Assembly: GCA_020634755.1 (NCBI GenBank)
Contig: JACKBC010000023.1
Location: 36,553 to 100,552, forward strand
Length of the DNA: 64,000 nucleotides
Reading direction: 5' to 3'
From: Caldilineaceae bacterium
Lineage (GTDB): Bacteria > Chloroflexota > Anaerolineae > Caldilineales > Caldilineaceae
The position numbers were made by a program, and so were the translations under genes. The notes under the pieces were generated by a model. The model was not told the DNA's origin and made no database searches. It worked only from the letters and a program-made list of their open reading frames with translations. Of the stretch, positions 50,191-59,603 are shown in pieces (positions within the stretch are counted from its first letter, which is position 1; the number at the start of each line of letters is the position of its first letter).

Positions 50191-50412
50191 GAAAGACCAA
50201 GTAACATCTGATATATCGCCAACCATCATTACCTACAATGCTCACCTAGCCCCAGCCATCTCCGCCATCGTTTGGGCCAATTCGTGAACCGGCCGGACAC
50301 GGCAAAACAGTGTCAAGGAAGGGCAGCCCACACCGTATTCAGACGCAGAGACCCAATAGTCAGGCAATACGATTGAAGGTTCCAAACCTTGCAGAAAAAG
50401 GAAACGAGCCAC

Positions 50413-51486
50413 ATGAAAACATCTGATCCACTCGAACAAGGTTATGCGGCCGGCGAGGCGGCGGCTTCTGCGGCTGGCGGCGCCTCATCTACTGCGCAAA
50501 CCGGCGGACGCATGTACGTGCGCACTCAGGGCTTTGGTTCCACCGATGCCGAGTTGCGCTTTCTACAGCGGTGCGGTGTGCGTCACAAAGCCGCATACTT
50601 TCCCTTCCACGCCGACTGCGGCTGGCAGCTCGACGAGTTGCTCCAAGAAAGAGAACGCCACGAGGCCTTCGGCCTGACGCTGGACATGAGCCTGCTGCCC
50701 ATCTACGAGCGCTTCCCCAACATCATTCAATATGGCAAAAGCCCCGACCGCGACCGCGAAATCGATATCGTCTGTGAAATGATCCGCACGGCGGCGCGCG
50801 CCGGCATCAATTCACTGCGCTACAACACGTGCGTCCTGCCCATTGATCGCACCACGCCCGAAGAAGGACGCGGCGGCTACTATTACACCGCGTTCCGCCT
50901 GGAGCAGATTCCGGCCGCGCAACAGCAGGCATTGACCGACGCCGGGCGCGTCACCGCCGAGATGCACTGGGAACGGATCGAGTATCTGCTCGAGCGCATG
51001 ATTCCGGTGGCCGAAGAATACAAGGTGCGCATGGGCAATTCGCAGGAAGATCCGGCCACGCCACCCGGCTATCGGGGCGTTGACAAAGTGATCAACGACT
51101 TTGAGGGCATGAAGCGCTTTATCGAGATCCAGCGCAGTCCGTACCACGGCTGGAACTTCTGTGTCGGTTCCATTGCGGAAATGCTGGAAAACCCCGCCGA
51201 GGAGATCTATCCGTTTATTGAGTACTTTGGTAGTCGCAACACGATTTTCCTCGTGCACTACCGCAACATCATCGGCCAACGCTACAGCTTCCGCGAGGCC
51301 CTGCCCGATGAAGGGGACATGGACATGTATCGCGTGCTAAAAGCGCTCAAAGAGACCGGCTACTCCTACGGTATCGATCCCGATCACGTCCCGCGTACCG
51401 CTGATGATCCAAAGGGTACCTATCAATCCTATGCGTACAGTTTTGGCTATGTGAATGCCATGATCCAGGCGGTCTATGGTGATTAG
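50413..51486 (+). CDS. mannonate dehydratase-like protein (UxuA family)
   Basis: 357 residues from ATG 50413 (AAAAGGAAA upstream; the longer frame begins at a TTG). 'DMSLLPIYERFPNIIQYGKSPDRDREIDIVCEMIRTAARAGI' and 'NFCVGSIAEMLENPAEEIYPFIEYFGSRNTIFLVHYRNI' fit the UxuA-like TIM barrel. Mannonate dehydratase converts D-mannonate to 2-keto-3-deoxygluconate in glucuronate catabolism, which fits the glucuronidase and glucuronoyl esterase in this window. The match is of moderate strength; another sugar-acid dehydratase is possible. Confidence 0.65.
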   Translation: MKTSDPLEQGYAAGEAAASAAGGASSTAQTGGRMYVRTQGFGSTDAELRFLQRCGVRHKAAYFPFHADCGWQLDELLQERERHEAFGLTLDMSLLPIYERFPNIIQYGKSPDRDREIDIVCEMIRTAARAGINSLRYNTCVLPIDRTTPEEGRGGYYYTAFRLEQIPAAQQQALTDAGRVTAEMHWERIEYLLERMIPVAEEYKVRMGNSQEDPATPPGYRGVDKVINDFEGMKRFIEIQRSPYHGWNFCVGSIAEMLENPAEEIYPFIEYFGSRNTIFLVHYRNIIGQRYSFREALPDEGDMDMYRVLKALKETGYSYGIDPDHVPRTADDPKGTYQSYAYSFGYVNAMIQAVYGD

Positions 51487-52516
51487 AAATAGCGAGCCGC
51501 ATCATGGGGATGCGGCTCATCTCGATCCGAAGGCACTAGAACCTATCCTCGATGCTGCCAATTTTCATGGTGCCATCATGGTGGCGCATCGAGGAAAACC
51601 GCTTTATGCGGCTGCCCGCGGCTTTGCCAACATCGAGTGGGGCATCCCGAATTCGATTGACACAAAGTTTCGGATTGGTTCGATCACCAAGCAGTTCACG
51701 GCGATGGCCATTCTGATCCTACAGGAACGCGGGCTGCTCAGCGTCAATGATGTAGTTGCAGCCCACTGGGCAGCTGCGCCAACCGATTGGGAAAACATCA
51801 CACTCCACCAACTGCTCACCCACACATCGGGCCTCATGCACTCGTGGGCTCTGCCTGAATTTACGGAGACGATGGCCGTGCCAACGACGCTCGATGCCAC
51901 GCTGAAACGCTTTTTCAGCCGGCCCCTTCTCTTTGCACCTGGGACAGAGTTTGCATACTCGGGCGTTGGCTATTTTCTACTTGCGAAGCTGATCGAGGAA
52001 GTCGCCGGGATGCCCTATGATGATTTCTTGCAGATGGCGATCTTTACGCCGCTGGGCATGCAAGAGACAGGGCCCGATGTGCCAGAGGCGATCATTCCAA
52101 AGCGAGCAATGGGGTATCAGCGCGACGAGGATGATGTTGTGCGCAATGCACCGGCGCTCTATACACCGGTCTGTACTGGAGGTGGCCACCTCTATTCCAC
52201 TGTCCAAGATCTGGTGCGTTGGGATTGGGCGTTGACACAAGGGCAGCTCATCTCGCGGGAGTCGTACACGGCCTACTACCGTCCCGAACGGGAGAACTAT
52301 GCGTACGGGTGGCGGGTAGGAGTCGTGGAGGGCCATCGATGGGTTTCACACAGCGGCGGTCTGCCGGGTGCCAGTGCCTTCAACCAGCGTTTTCTCGATG
52401 ATCAACTTGATATCGTGCTCCTGACCAATCTGACGCCAAGGACGTGGGAGGGTATTCCGAGAACCATCGCGCGCATGGTTCTTAGAATCTTAGAGCAGGA
52501 TGATAGCTTATTCTAA
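51476..52516 (+). CDS. serine hydrolase (beta-lactamase class C-like)
   Basis: 346 residues. Active-site S-x-x-K in 'RIGSITKQFTAM' (about 67-70), 'YSGVGYFLLA' as the Y-x-N-like second motif and 'VSHSGGLPG' as the K/H-T/S-G third motif. Such proteins are esterases, D-aminopeptidases or penicillin-binding relatives. No signal peptide. Its ATG overlaps the end of the dehydratase-like gene by 11 bases, so both are probably co-translated. Confidence 0.85.
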   Translation: MVIRNSEPHHGDAAHLDPKALEPILDAANFHGAIMVAHRGKPLYAAARGFANIEWGIPNSIDTKFRIGSITKQFTAMAILILQERGLLSVNDVVAAHWAAAPTDWENITLHQLLTHTSGLMHSWALPEFTETMAVPTTLDATLKRFFSRPLLFAPGTEFAYSGVGYFLLAKLIEEVAGMPYDDFLQMAIFTPLGMQETGPDVPEAIIPKRAMGYQRDEDDVVRNAPALYTPVCTGGGHLYSTVQDLVRWDWALTQGQLISRESYTAYYRPERENYAYGWRVGVVEGHRWVSHSGGLPGASAFNQRFLDDQLDIVLLTNLTPRTWEGIPRTIARMVLRILEQDDSLF

Positions 52517-52523
52517 CTTTTTT

Positions 52524-52633
52524 TGTCAGTTTGCGGCGGACCAACAGATCGCACCGGGCATCGTTGTGGAACGCTACAGCACGACCAGTTTCTGCCGTTG
52601 TCGTACGGCAATGCTCTTTACGTGGGCGCATGA
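52524..52633 (+). pseudogene. remnant of a HigA-ImmA-type gene (C-terminal piece)
   Basis: TGT CAG TTT at 52524 begins C-Q-F-A-A-D-Q-Q-I-A-P-G-I-V-V, nearly identical to the C-terminus of the protein at 55999-57108 (C-Q-F-A-A-N-Q-Q-I-A-P-G-I-V-V). After a frameshift it continues 'LQHDQFLPLS', again matching ('LQHDKFLSFS'), and ends at 52633. Only ~35 codons survive. Confidence 0.7.
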
Positions 52634-52719
52634 AAACGAGCGCACAATCCTTGACGTGATATGCGCGCAGCTATAGATGTTTGTGACCCTTTGATCGTTG
52701 CACCTATCGGAGACCACTC

Positions 52720-55023
52720 ATGCAAACCCTGCTCAACCTGTTAGACCAAATCGAAGGTTCAGGTGCCTTTTCTGTCAGCGGCACCCTGCCGCCGATTCCG
52801 CCTGGACTCACCGTTGCGGGCATTGGTCACATTGGTCTGCCCTTGACTGCGCAGCAGGCACAGGCGTTGATCGAACGCAGCGAACAGGCACCCTTTGGCC
52901 GCCGCGAGGCGACAATTGTCGACACCGATGTGCGCAAGAATTGGCAGATGGGCGCCACAGAGTTCGAACTGACCAATCCCCAATGGCACGCAGCCATCCA
53001 AACCGCGGCTGACGAGATTGGCAAGGAGTTGGGTCTCGTTGACTGCGAAATTAGCTTTGAACCCTACAAGCTACTTATTTACGAAGAAGGCTCCTTTTTC
53101 GCCGCGCATCGGGATACAGAAAAGATCCCCAACATGTTCGCCACCCTGGTTGTCAACCTCCCCGCGGAACATCAAGGCGGCGAGTTGATCATCAGCCATG
53201 CCGGGCAGAGCAAGCGCTACTCCTTTGCCGACAACGGCCTGTTTGAATCGAGCTTTGTGGCGTTCTACGCCGACTGCTACCACGAGGTCAAGCCCGTTAC
53301 TGCGGGATATCGTCTCTGTCTGATTTACAACCTAGCCATCACCAACCGCGAGCAACAGCCAGATCTCGCGCAACAGTTGGGCGTCATGAGTGAGATCGAG
53401 CAAGCTATCGAAAATTGGAAAGCCGATCCAGACGCATCGCCCATCCTCACCTATCTGCTGGAGCACAGCTACTCTGAGCAGAACTTGAGTATCGCCAATC
53501 TGAAACATAGCGATTTTGCCAAGGCGTCGGTCTTGCTCAACGCCGCCGCGCACTGTGGCTGTCAGGCCTACCTCTGTTTGGTGACCTATCATCAAGCGAG
53601 CTATGGCGAAGTCACGGGGTATGGCTATGGTTGGGGTAGCCGATACGACTACTATGACGAAGAGGATGAGGATGACGAAGACGACGATGACACGGATGAG
53701 GACGACTTTGAAGAATATGACGTTGATGAGGAACGGGTCTACGCACATGCCTTCATTACCGCCGACGGTGACAAAATCGCGGTGAAAGAACTGGAATTAG
53801 ACGAGGAGGCTCTGGTCACAAAAGTCCCTTTGCGTGATGGACCGGGGCGCGAGGTGGCGATTTCCGAGGCGACCGGCAACGAAGGCGCCACCAAAGATCT
53901 CTGGTATCATCGCGGCGCGGTTATTCTCTGGCCCAAAGAACGCGAACTGGCGTTGGTGGCGAGTATGGATACTGCTTATGGCATTCATGTGCTGAAGCAA
54001 ACGCTCGCAGGCCAACCGGATTTGGACGAAGCGGCGCGCCAACCGTTGATTCAGTTGGCTTACCATCTGCTTGATTCGCCACTATTCTATGCACAAACTG
54101 ACCTTATCGCCGAACTGATCAAACTGGGCGATATCGATCTGCTTAAGAAATTTCTCTTGCGGCGCGCCAATGGATGGTCATTCGATGTGGACTCGGTTGC
54201 CCTGATCGAGGTCGCCGAAACGTTTGGCTGGCACCACTTCGCCAACGACATCCAGTCGCTGTTGACGGCGCAGGGCGGTATGCAATGGTTGGATACGCTG
54301 TTGCAGACCGGCAAGTCGATCTCCGATGAGGGACGGGGCGTGATAACACAATGGGTTGCATCACGCTGGGAACAATCCCTTACTGCCGCCACCCGACCGC
54401 TGCGAGCGCCGGCCAAGCCAACCACTGCACCTGAGCAGCGCAGACATGTGCATGAGTTGCAACGTTTCAATGATCAAATGCGCAATCAACAGGCAGAACT
54501 GATCTATCTGATTCGCTTGACCGCCGGCCTTGACATGGCAGACATCGCGCAACAGGCGATTGCCCGTCTGGCCGAGCATACCGACAAACAATTCCTGATC
54601 ACAACGTATGGGCGTGCCGTCGTTGAGGCACGCTTGGATCTCGAGCAACTGGCTCATGATCCAGCAATAGTCCAGCGCTTTGTCGACGCGGTGCGGCAGC
54701 GCCTCCAGGCTGAATTTCCCACGCCGCCTGAGCCACCCCAAGATTGGTCACGCACGGGCCAATTGGCCTGTGACTGTGAGTTTTGCACACAGGTCAACGA
54801 ATTCTTACCAAAACCAAATGTCGCATCCATCGGCATCTACCGCACCCTCAAGCGCAATCTGTTGCATGTGGAATATGAACTCACCAAGCAACAGATCGAA
54901 GCGGAAATTGAGATCCGCAAACGCGCTCCCAAGTTTGATGGGACGATTAAAAAGAATCAGCGGGACTATGAACAACAGCGCCAGTTGTATGAGGCAGCAC
55001 AGGAGATTTTGGGGTTGCTTTAG
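52720..55023 (+). CDS. 2OG-Fe(II) oxygenase with acidic insert
   Basis: 767 residues. The N-terminal ~205 residues are a prolyl-4-hydroxylase-type domain: His130-x-Asp132 ('FAAHRDTEK'), His188 ('CYHEVKP') and Arg198 ('AGYRLCLIY') bind iron and 2-oxoglutarate. A highly acidic stretch follows (residues ~308-340, mostly Asp/Glu), then a long helical C-terminal region of unknown fold with a late 'CDCEFC' Cys motif. The substrate may be a protein. No signal peptide. Confidence 0.75.
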   Translation: MQTLLNLLDQIEGSGAFSVSGTLPPIPPGLTVAGIGHIGLPLTAQQAQALIERSEQAPFGRREATIVDTDVRKNWQMGATEFELTNPQWHAAIQTAADEIGKELGLVDCEISFEPYKLLIYEEGSFFAAHRDTEKIPNMFATLVVNLPAEHQGGELIISHAGQSKRYSFADNGLFESSFVAFYADCYHEVKPVTAGYRLCLIYNLAITNREQQPDLAQQLGVMSEIEQAIENWKADPDASPILTYLLEHSYSEQNLSIANLKHSDFAKASVLLNAAAHCGCQAYLCLVTYHQASYGEVTGYGYGWGSRYDYYDEEDEDDEDDDDTDEDDFEEYDVDEERVYAHAFITADGDKIAVKELELDEEALVTKVPLRDGPGREVAISEATGNEGATKDLWYHRGAVILWPKERELALVASMDTAYGIHVLKQTLAGQPDLDEAARQPLIQLAYHLLDSPLFYAQTDLIAELIKLGDIDLLKKFLLRRANGWSFDVDSVALIEVAETFGWHHFANDIQSLLTAQGGMQWLDTLLQTGKSISDEGRGVITQWVASRWEQSLTAATRPLRAPAKPTTAPEQRRHVHELQRFNDQMRNQQAELIYLIRLTAGLDMADIAQQAIARLAEHTDKQFLITTYGRAVVEARLDLEQLAHDPAIVQRFVDAVRQRLQAEFPTPPEPPQDWSRTGQLACDCEFCTQVNEFLPKPNVASIGIYRTLKRNLLHVEYELTKQQIEAEIEIRKRAPKFDGTIKKNQRDYEQQRQLYEAAQEILGLL

Positions 55024-55060
55024 GATTGGGACACATTTTCATCAAGCAGATAACGGATCT

Positions 55061-55387
55061 TTATGCCGTTACCGCGGAGGCTTGTTTCGCTTTCAATTGG
55101 CGCAGCCGTTCAGCAACTGGAGAAGGATGTTTTTTGCTCTCCTGATAGCGTTCTTCTTGCCGACTTTCCAACTGGGCTAGATACGCTTGAACCTCTGTGA
55201 AGTTGTAGAGATAGTAGGTGATGGTGGCGTAAATTTCTTTTAGCGAGAGCGTGGGCAACTGCGTCTGAATTTCTTCGGGAGAATAGCCATCCACGAAGTA
55301 AAATAAGACGTCCTCAATCCCAAATCGATGCCCTCGGAGGCGGATCTCATTTTCGGAAATAATGTCAAAAATATCGTCAAACGTCAT
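55061..55387 (-). CDS. DUF433-family antitoxin-like protein
   Basis: 108 residues from ATG 55387. 'EIRLRGHRFGIEDVLFYFVDGYSPEEIQTQLPTLSLKEIYATITYYLYN' is the DUF433 pattern (RHGH-type start and winged-helix region). DUF433 proteins commonly pair with PIN or DUF5615 toxins; no toxin follows here. The C-terminus is a charged helix. Confidence 0.75.
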   Translation of the reverse strand: MTFDDIFDIISENEIRLRGHRFGIEDVLFYFVDGYSPEEIQTQLPTLSLKEIYATITYYLYNFTEVQAYLAQLESRQEERYQESKKHPSPVAERLRQLKAKQASAVTA

Positions 55388-55671
55388 GTTTCTCTCCAAG
55401 GAAATCGACAAGGGCTGTCGCTCAGGATGAAATCTACTTACTCAGATAGTCTGAGGTTCAGATTTCGTTTGATTATAGCATGACTATTTGTAGTATCCAA
55501 TAGCCATTTTGAGCATCTCAGCACCAACGAGACTCTAGTATTCATCAGCAACGACGGAATCGTCTCAACCCGATAGAAAATAGAAATCACTTCTTTTTCT
55601 TGACTATTACCGAACAATCAGCTACAATTCTCATTAACCCTTGACGTTAATCATTCTTTTTTTGGTATACT

Positions 55672-56006
55672 GTGGACATAGCATTCGGCGCTAGGAAATT
55701 TGAAAAAGAGGTCAACAGCTCCACGCTCTTGGTCCGTCGGCACGGCGATAGGCGGGCGCGGCTGATTCGGCGTCGATTGGATGAGCTTCATGCCGCAGTG
55801 ACTTTGGAAGATTTGCGAAATTTGCCGGGACCGCGTTGCCATGAATTGAAGGGGGATCGAGCCGTCAACTTTCAGTTGATCTGGATCACCCCTATCGCTT
55901 GCTTTTCGTGCCAACAGAACCCATCCCAACCAAAGCAGATGGCGGTTTAGATTGGACGCGGATTACCGCGATTATCGTATTGGGCATAGAGGATACCCAT
56001 GAATAG
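55672..56006 (+). pseudogene. higB-type toxin with a frameshift
   Basis: GTG 55672 starts M-D-I-A-F-G-A-R-K-F-E-K-E, a RelE/HigB-type toxin start. At 55870-55872 the frame breaks: reading an extra T in the TTT run restores 'FSVDLDHPYRLLFVPTEP' and then a TAG at 56004-56006 that overlaps the downstream higA-type ATG (55999). The 'DLDHPYRL' segment is the HigB signature. Either the toxin is inactivated or the base is a sequencing/assembly error. A TTGACG-19-TATACT promoter lies directly upstream. Confidence 0.75.
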
Positions 56007-57108
56007 ACAGAGCAAAAATAGCTATATGCCAGACATGGTCTCATACCCTGGTGAGACCGTGTTGGAAACGATAGAATCCTATGGGATGAGCCAAGCCGAA
56101 CTAGCGGAACGGATGGGACGCCCCAAGAAAACTGTGAACGAGATTATTCATGGTAAGGCTGCAATAACTCCGGAAACAGCCCTCCAGTTGGAGCGAGTAC
56201 TGAATGTCCCTGCGCGTTTTTGGATGAATCGCGAACAGAATTACCGTGAAGCATTGGCGCGCGCCACGGAACGTATGCGCTTAGAAGAAAATATTGAGTG
56301 GCTGGAACAAATGCCCGTTGCAGAAATGATCAAACGGGGTTGGATTGAAAAGATGAGCGACAAAGTTGCACAAATCGAAGAGTTGCTCAACTTTTTTGGC
56401 GTTGCATCGCCCAAACAGTGGAACGACGTCTGGCTCAATCCTTGCGTGGTCTTCCGTAAGTCACTGGCCTATTCCAGCACACCCGAAGCCTTGGCCGCGT
56501 GGTTGCGGAAAGGCGAGGTAGACGCGCAGCAACTTTACTGTCGGCCATTTGATGCGCAGCGCTTTCAGGCCGCGCTTGTCGAAATTCGCAAGTTGACGGT
56601 TGAGTCACCCGCTGTCTTTTTGAGTAGAGCGACTGAGCTTTGCGCGGCTTCAGGGGTTGCACTTGTCTTGGTGCCACAATTGAAACAGACCAAGGTCAGT
56701 GGTGCAACCCGCTGGATTACCTCTGAGAAGGCTCTCATTCAACTGAGTCTACGGTATAAAGAGGATGCACAGTTCTGGTTCTCGTTTTTTCACGAAGCCG
56801 GCCATATTTTGCTGCACGGTAAAAAAGATATTTTTATTGAGGATGAGAGTGCGGATGATCCAGAACGCAGTGCACAGAAAGAACGTGAAGCAAATCAATT
56901 TGCCGCGGACTTGTTGATCGATCCCACGGCTTATCGAAATTTTGTTGCGATGCGGAAAAAGTTTAGTAAAGCCGATATCTGTCAGTTTGCTGCGAACCAA
57001 CAGATCGCACCAGGCATTGTTGTGGGACGGCTACAGCATGACAAATTTTTGTCGTTTTCGCATTGTAATGATCTGAAGGTGAAGTTTGTGTGGGTAGATG
57101 AGAATTAG
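55999..57108 (+). CDS. HigA-type antitoxin fused to ImmA/IrrE-like metallopeptidase
   Basis: 369 residues. N-terminal XRE helix-turn-helix (about 17-75: 'YGMSQAELAERMGRPKKTVNEIIHG') of the HigA type, then a linker, and a C-terminal ImmA/IrrE zinc protease-like domain with H-E-x-x-H in 'FFHEAGHILLHG' near 255-266. Such fusions respond to stress or foreign DNA by cleaving a repressor or partner. It overlaps the frameshifted higB toxin, so together they would form a HigBA-like operon. Confidence 0.85.
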   Translation: MNRQSKNSYMPDMVSYPGETVLETIESYGMSQAELAERMGRPKKTVNEIIHGKAAITPETALQLERVLNVPARFWMNREQNYREALARATERMRLEENIEWLEQMPVAEMIKRGWIEKMSDKVAQIEELLNFFGVASPKQWNDVWLNPCVVFRKSLAYSSTPEALAAWLRKGEVDAQQLYCRPFDAQRFQAALVEIRKLTVESPAVFLSRATELCAASGVALVLVPQLKQTKVSGATRWITSEKALIQLSLRYKEDAQFWFSFFHEAGHILLHGKKDIFIEDESADDPERSAQKEREANQFAADLLIDPTAYRNFVAMRKKFSKADICQFAANQQIAPGIVVGRLQHDKFLSFSHCNDLKVKFVWVDEN

Positions 57109-57242
57109 TTCCTAGCTGCTGACTGCCAAAGTGACCTCAACTTTGTTCATAAGCTTCAGCAGTTTCCAATATATCTTCTTGCATGTTCATAAATTTATAA
57201 TTAAACCGAATACGGCAATAAATTCGTTGATCCGCAGTTGGT

Positions 57243-59216
57243 TCACTCTTCATATTTTTTTATCTGATTCCTAATTTCGATCTCTGGCTCGTTCAGGTAT
57301 TTAATTAGTTCCTCTAAAACGATCAGATCAATTTCTTTTTGATTTGTGTTCAGGTTTGTCATTACGTGAGTAATACCATGATATTCGCGGATGCTTAAGT
57401 TATCCGGATCTAACAAAGATGATATATGGTAATTTTTTTTGTAAAGTTCTCCCGTTTCCCAACATATTACCAGGCTAATGTCGTTTGAGTTTTTGTTCCC
57501 ATTATCAATATCTTCAATCAGCCCATCAAGAGAAAATTTATATTCAAGAATTCTTGGAGCGCTTTTGAAAGGCAGATCAAATTCTTCTATCGTAGCAGCA
57601 TCAATTCCTAACGGATTATTTACCCTATCGTAAAGATGATGTTCAGACGGTGGTTCAACGACAACTCGAATAAGGCCATCATAAGTTAATCTTTCATTTG
57701 TTGACATAACTTTGATACCTCGAATTACCCCTCCTGCCAGTAATTGGTTGAATAAGGCAATTACATCCTGCTCCCGTGTCGGTATCGATGTTATTGAGAT
57801 GTGGTTTGAAGGTAGAAAAAAATTCTTGTTTATAATTTCTAATGGATTCGCATTTTCATGCAGTTCCATTTCCCGCTTCCAATTATCAACTTGAGTTTCG
57901 CGTCTGAGATTTTGTTTTTTTCCAGTGTTGGCACGAAGATGTCCTCTCAACTTCAAAAGTGGACCATCCGCGATTTTTCTCGAAATCTCTTTTGCGAATT
58001 CAACAATCTCACGTTGAAATCCTTTTCTACCCAAATCAGGTGTACATTCTTCGAAGTGTATCAAAGCGTGAATTTGATTCTGCCTACCAATGTTCCTAAA
58101 TAGAGGTATTTGAATCATTTCCCCTTGTGGCATATTGTTAGCCGCGATTTGGATCCCACCATAGAGAATTTGTTGTCCACTTCTTACTCGTAAGTCTTCA
58201 TTAATAGCATCCCAAATTTTTAAAGAATAAACGAATACGACATATATTCCGGGATTATGCTTTGCAATAATCTCTTTTTCAGATGGTGTAAGCCTGATAG
58301 TATCGTTTTCATCTAAGTCTAGAAGATCCTGGCCATTGTACTGTTCGTAAATCGCGTCAAGACTTGTATATTTTGCGGGAGGGTTAAAGTTAGCCCCTCT
58401 CTTCTTGAACAATTCTTCATTCTTTTTGTTGATTTCATTAATGGAGGCAGCTTTCTGAACCACATTATGTGGCAGGTAGTATCCGATGCCCTGATGCGAA
58501 TAAATTGTTTCTTCACCTTGCCTATCAATAACTTTTACAGTAACTTTGATGGTGTGTTCCGGGTAAAATGCTCCTAATCCTGTCTTAATAGTTAGGATTT
58601 TGAACCAATTCTCAGCCTTGTCGGTAACTAACCAACTCAAATCACCTGGTTGAGTCAACCTATCAAATTTAACATATATGGAAACACCTCGATCTACGCT
58701 CGAAAAGTAGCAATCTTTAGCTCCGGAGATATCAGAAACTATTTGTGGGTTTCCAGAAGGATTATCATCGGTTAACCATCTACGTGCACCTTCCATTTTC
58801 CCAACGGCTGAAAAATCGCCGATCCGTGTCGCAACTTGGATGAAATTGAAACCATATGCAAGATAGGTTGCTCCAACCCCTTTATGTCCTCGTGTCTTCC
58901 CGGACTTAAACGAAATATCTGGACATAGAAACTGCTTAAATTCTCTTTCATTTAAGCCTGTACCGTTATCAGTTACTATTAAGGAGTTCTCCTCTAAGTT
59001 GACTGTAATCCACAATTTAGGTTCGTAACTTAATTCCTGTTCACTTGCTCTAATATCAAGAGAATCTAGCGAATTTTGAATAAGCTCGCAGAATGGATCA
59101 TACCAACCTACATATGATCCTAAGATATTCATGATTTCCCGTTTCTGCGCGAGTGCAGCCACTTCTGTATCAGCTAGGCTTTTTGCCTTTAGTGGATCAA
59201 ATGATTCAAACGACAT
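57243..59216 (-). CDS. GHKL ATPase (MORC/HSP90-like), possible defence protein
   Basis: 657 residues. Bergerat-fold motifs: 'ELIQNSLDSLD' (Glu44/Asn48, N box), 'VTDNGTGL' (Asp83, G1) and 'GHKGVGATYLA' (110-120, G2). The middle is a transducer-like region; the C-terminal part contains 'RILEYKFSLDGLIEDIDNG' and 'DISLVICWETGEL', conserved-looking but unassigned. Single-gene GHKL ATPases of this build occur in bacterial defence islands, but no partner is adjacent. Low GC relative to the neighbours, suggesting horizontal gain. Confidence 0.6.
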   Translation of the reverse strand: MSFESFDPLKAKSLADTEVAALAQKREIMNILGSYVGWYDPFCELIQNSLDSLDIRASEQELSYEPKLWITVNLEENSLIVTDNGTGLNEREFKQFLCPDISFKSGKTRGHKGVGATYLAYGFNFIQVATRIGDFSAVGKMEGARRWLTDDNPSGNPQIVSDISGAKDCYFSSVDRGVSIYVKFDRLTQPGDLSWLVTDKAENWFKILTIKTGLGAFYPEHTIKVTVKVIDRQGEETIYSHQGIGYYLPHNVVQKAASINEINKKNEELFKKRGANFNPPAKYTSLDAIYEQYNGQDLLDLDENDTIRLTPSEKEIIAKHNPGIYVVFVYSLKIWDAINEDLRVRSGQQILYGGIQIAANNMPQGEMIQIPLFRNIGRQNQIHALIHFEECTPDLGRKGFQREIVEFAKEISRKIADGPLLKLRGHLRANTGKKQNLRRETQVDNWKREMELHENANPLEIINKNFFLPSNHISITSIPTREQDVIALFNQLLAGGVIRGIKVMSTNERLTYDGLIRVVVEPPSEHHLYDRVNNPLGIDAATIEEFDLPFKSAPRILEYKFSLDGLIEDIDNGNKNSNDISLVICWETGELYKKNYHISSLLDPDNLSIREYHGITHVMTNLNTNQKEIDLIVLEELIKYLNEPEIEIRNQIKKYEE

Positions 59217-59603
59217 CTTAAATTTCCTTTATCAGCCACTATTTTTAGCGTTTACATCTTATCAACTGGCATATCAATTCGGTTCAAATCGCAACACACA
59301 ATCTTTCATTACAATTGAACCTCTTACTCCGCAACCACGGCGTACAGAGCACCTAGATACTTTATACTTACGCAAATTCAGCGAACTAACGCCAGTATAC
59401 CCAGCACTGGGACCGCTGTCAATTCGCTCGCCTACATCCTAACGGCGACCCGTCGCGGCGCTCAGATCAACGGCAAAATCAAACAGTTGGAAGATAGGGC
59501 GACATCTTTTATACTCATCAGAATCTTAGACAACCTTAGCGAAGAGCGACGCGTTTTGTCGCTCGCCGCTCACGGACCACAGATTTGGAAAAGAGTCATC
59601 CAT
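59217..59603. other. intergenic region without visible features
   Basis: 387 bases between the divergent GHKL ATPase and flavin monooxygenase genes. No ORF or strong promoter can be supported; the open frame from 59487 to 59603 ahead of the monooxygenase has no start signal. Confidence 0.5.
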
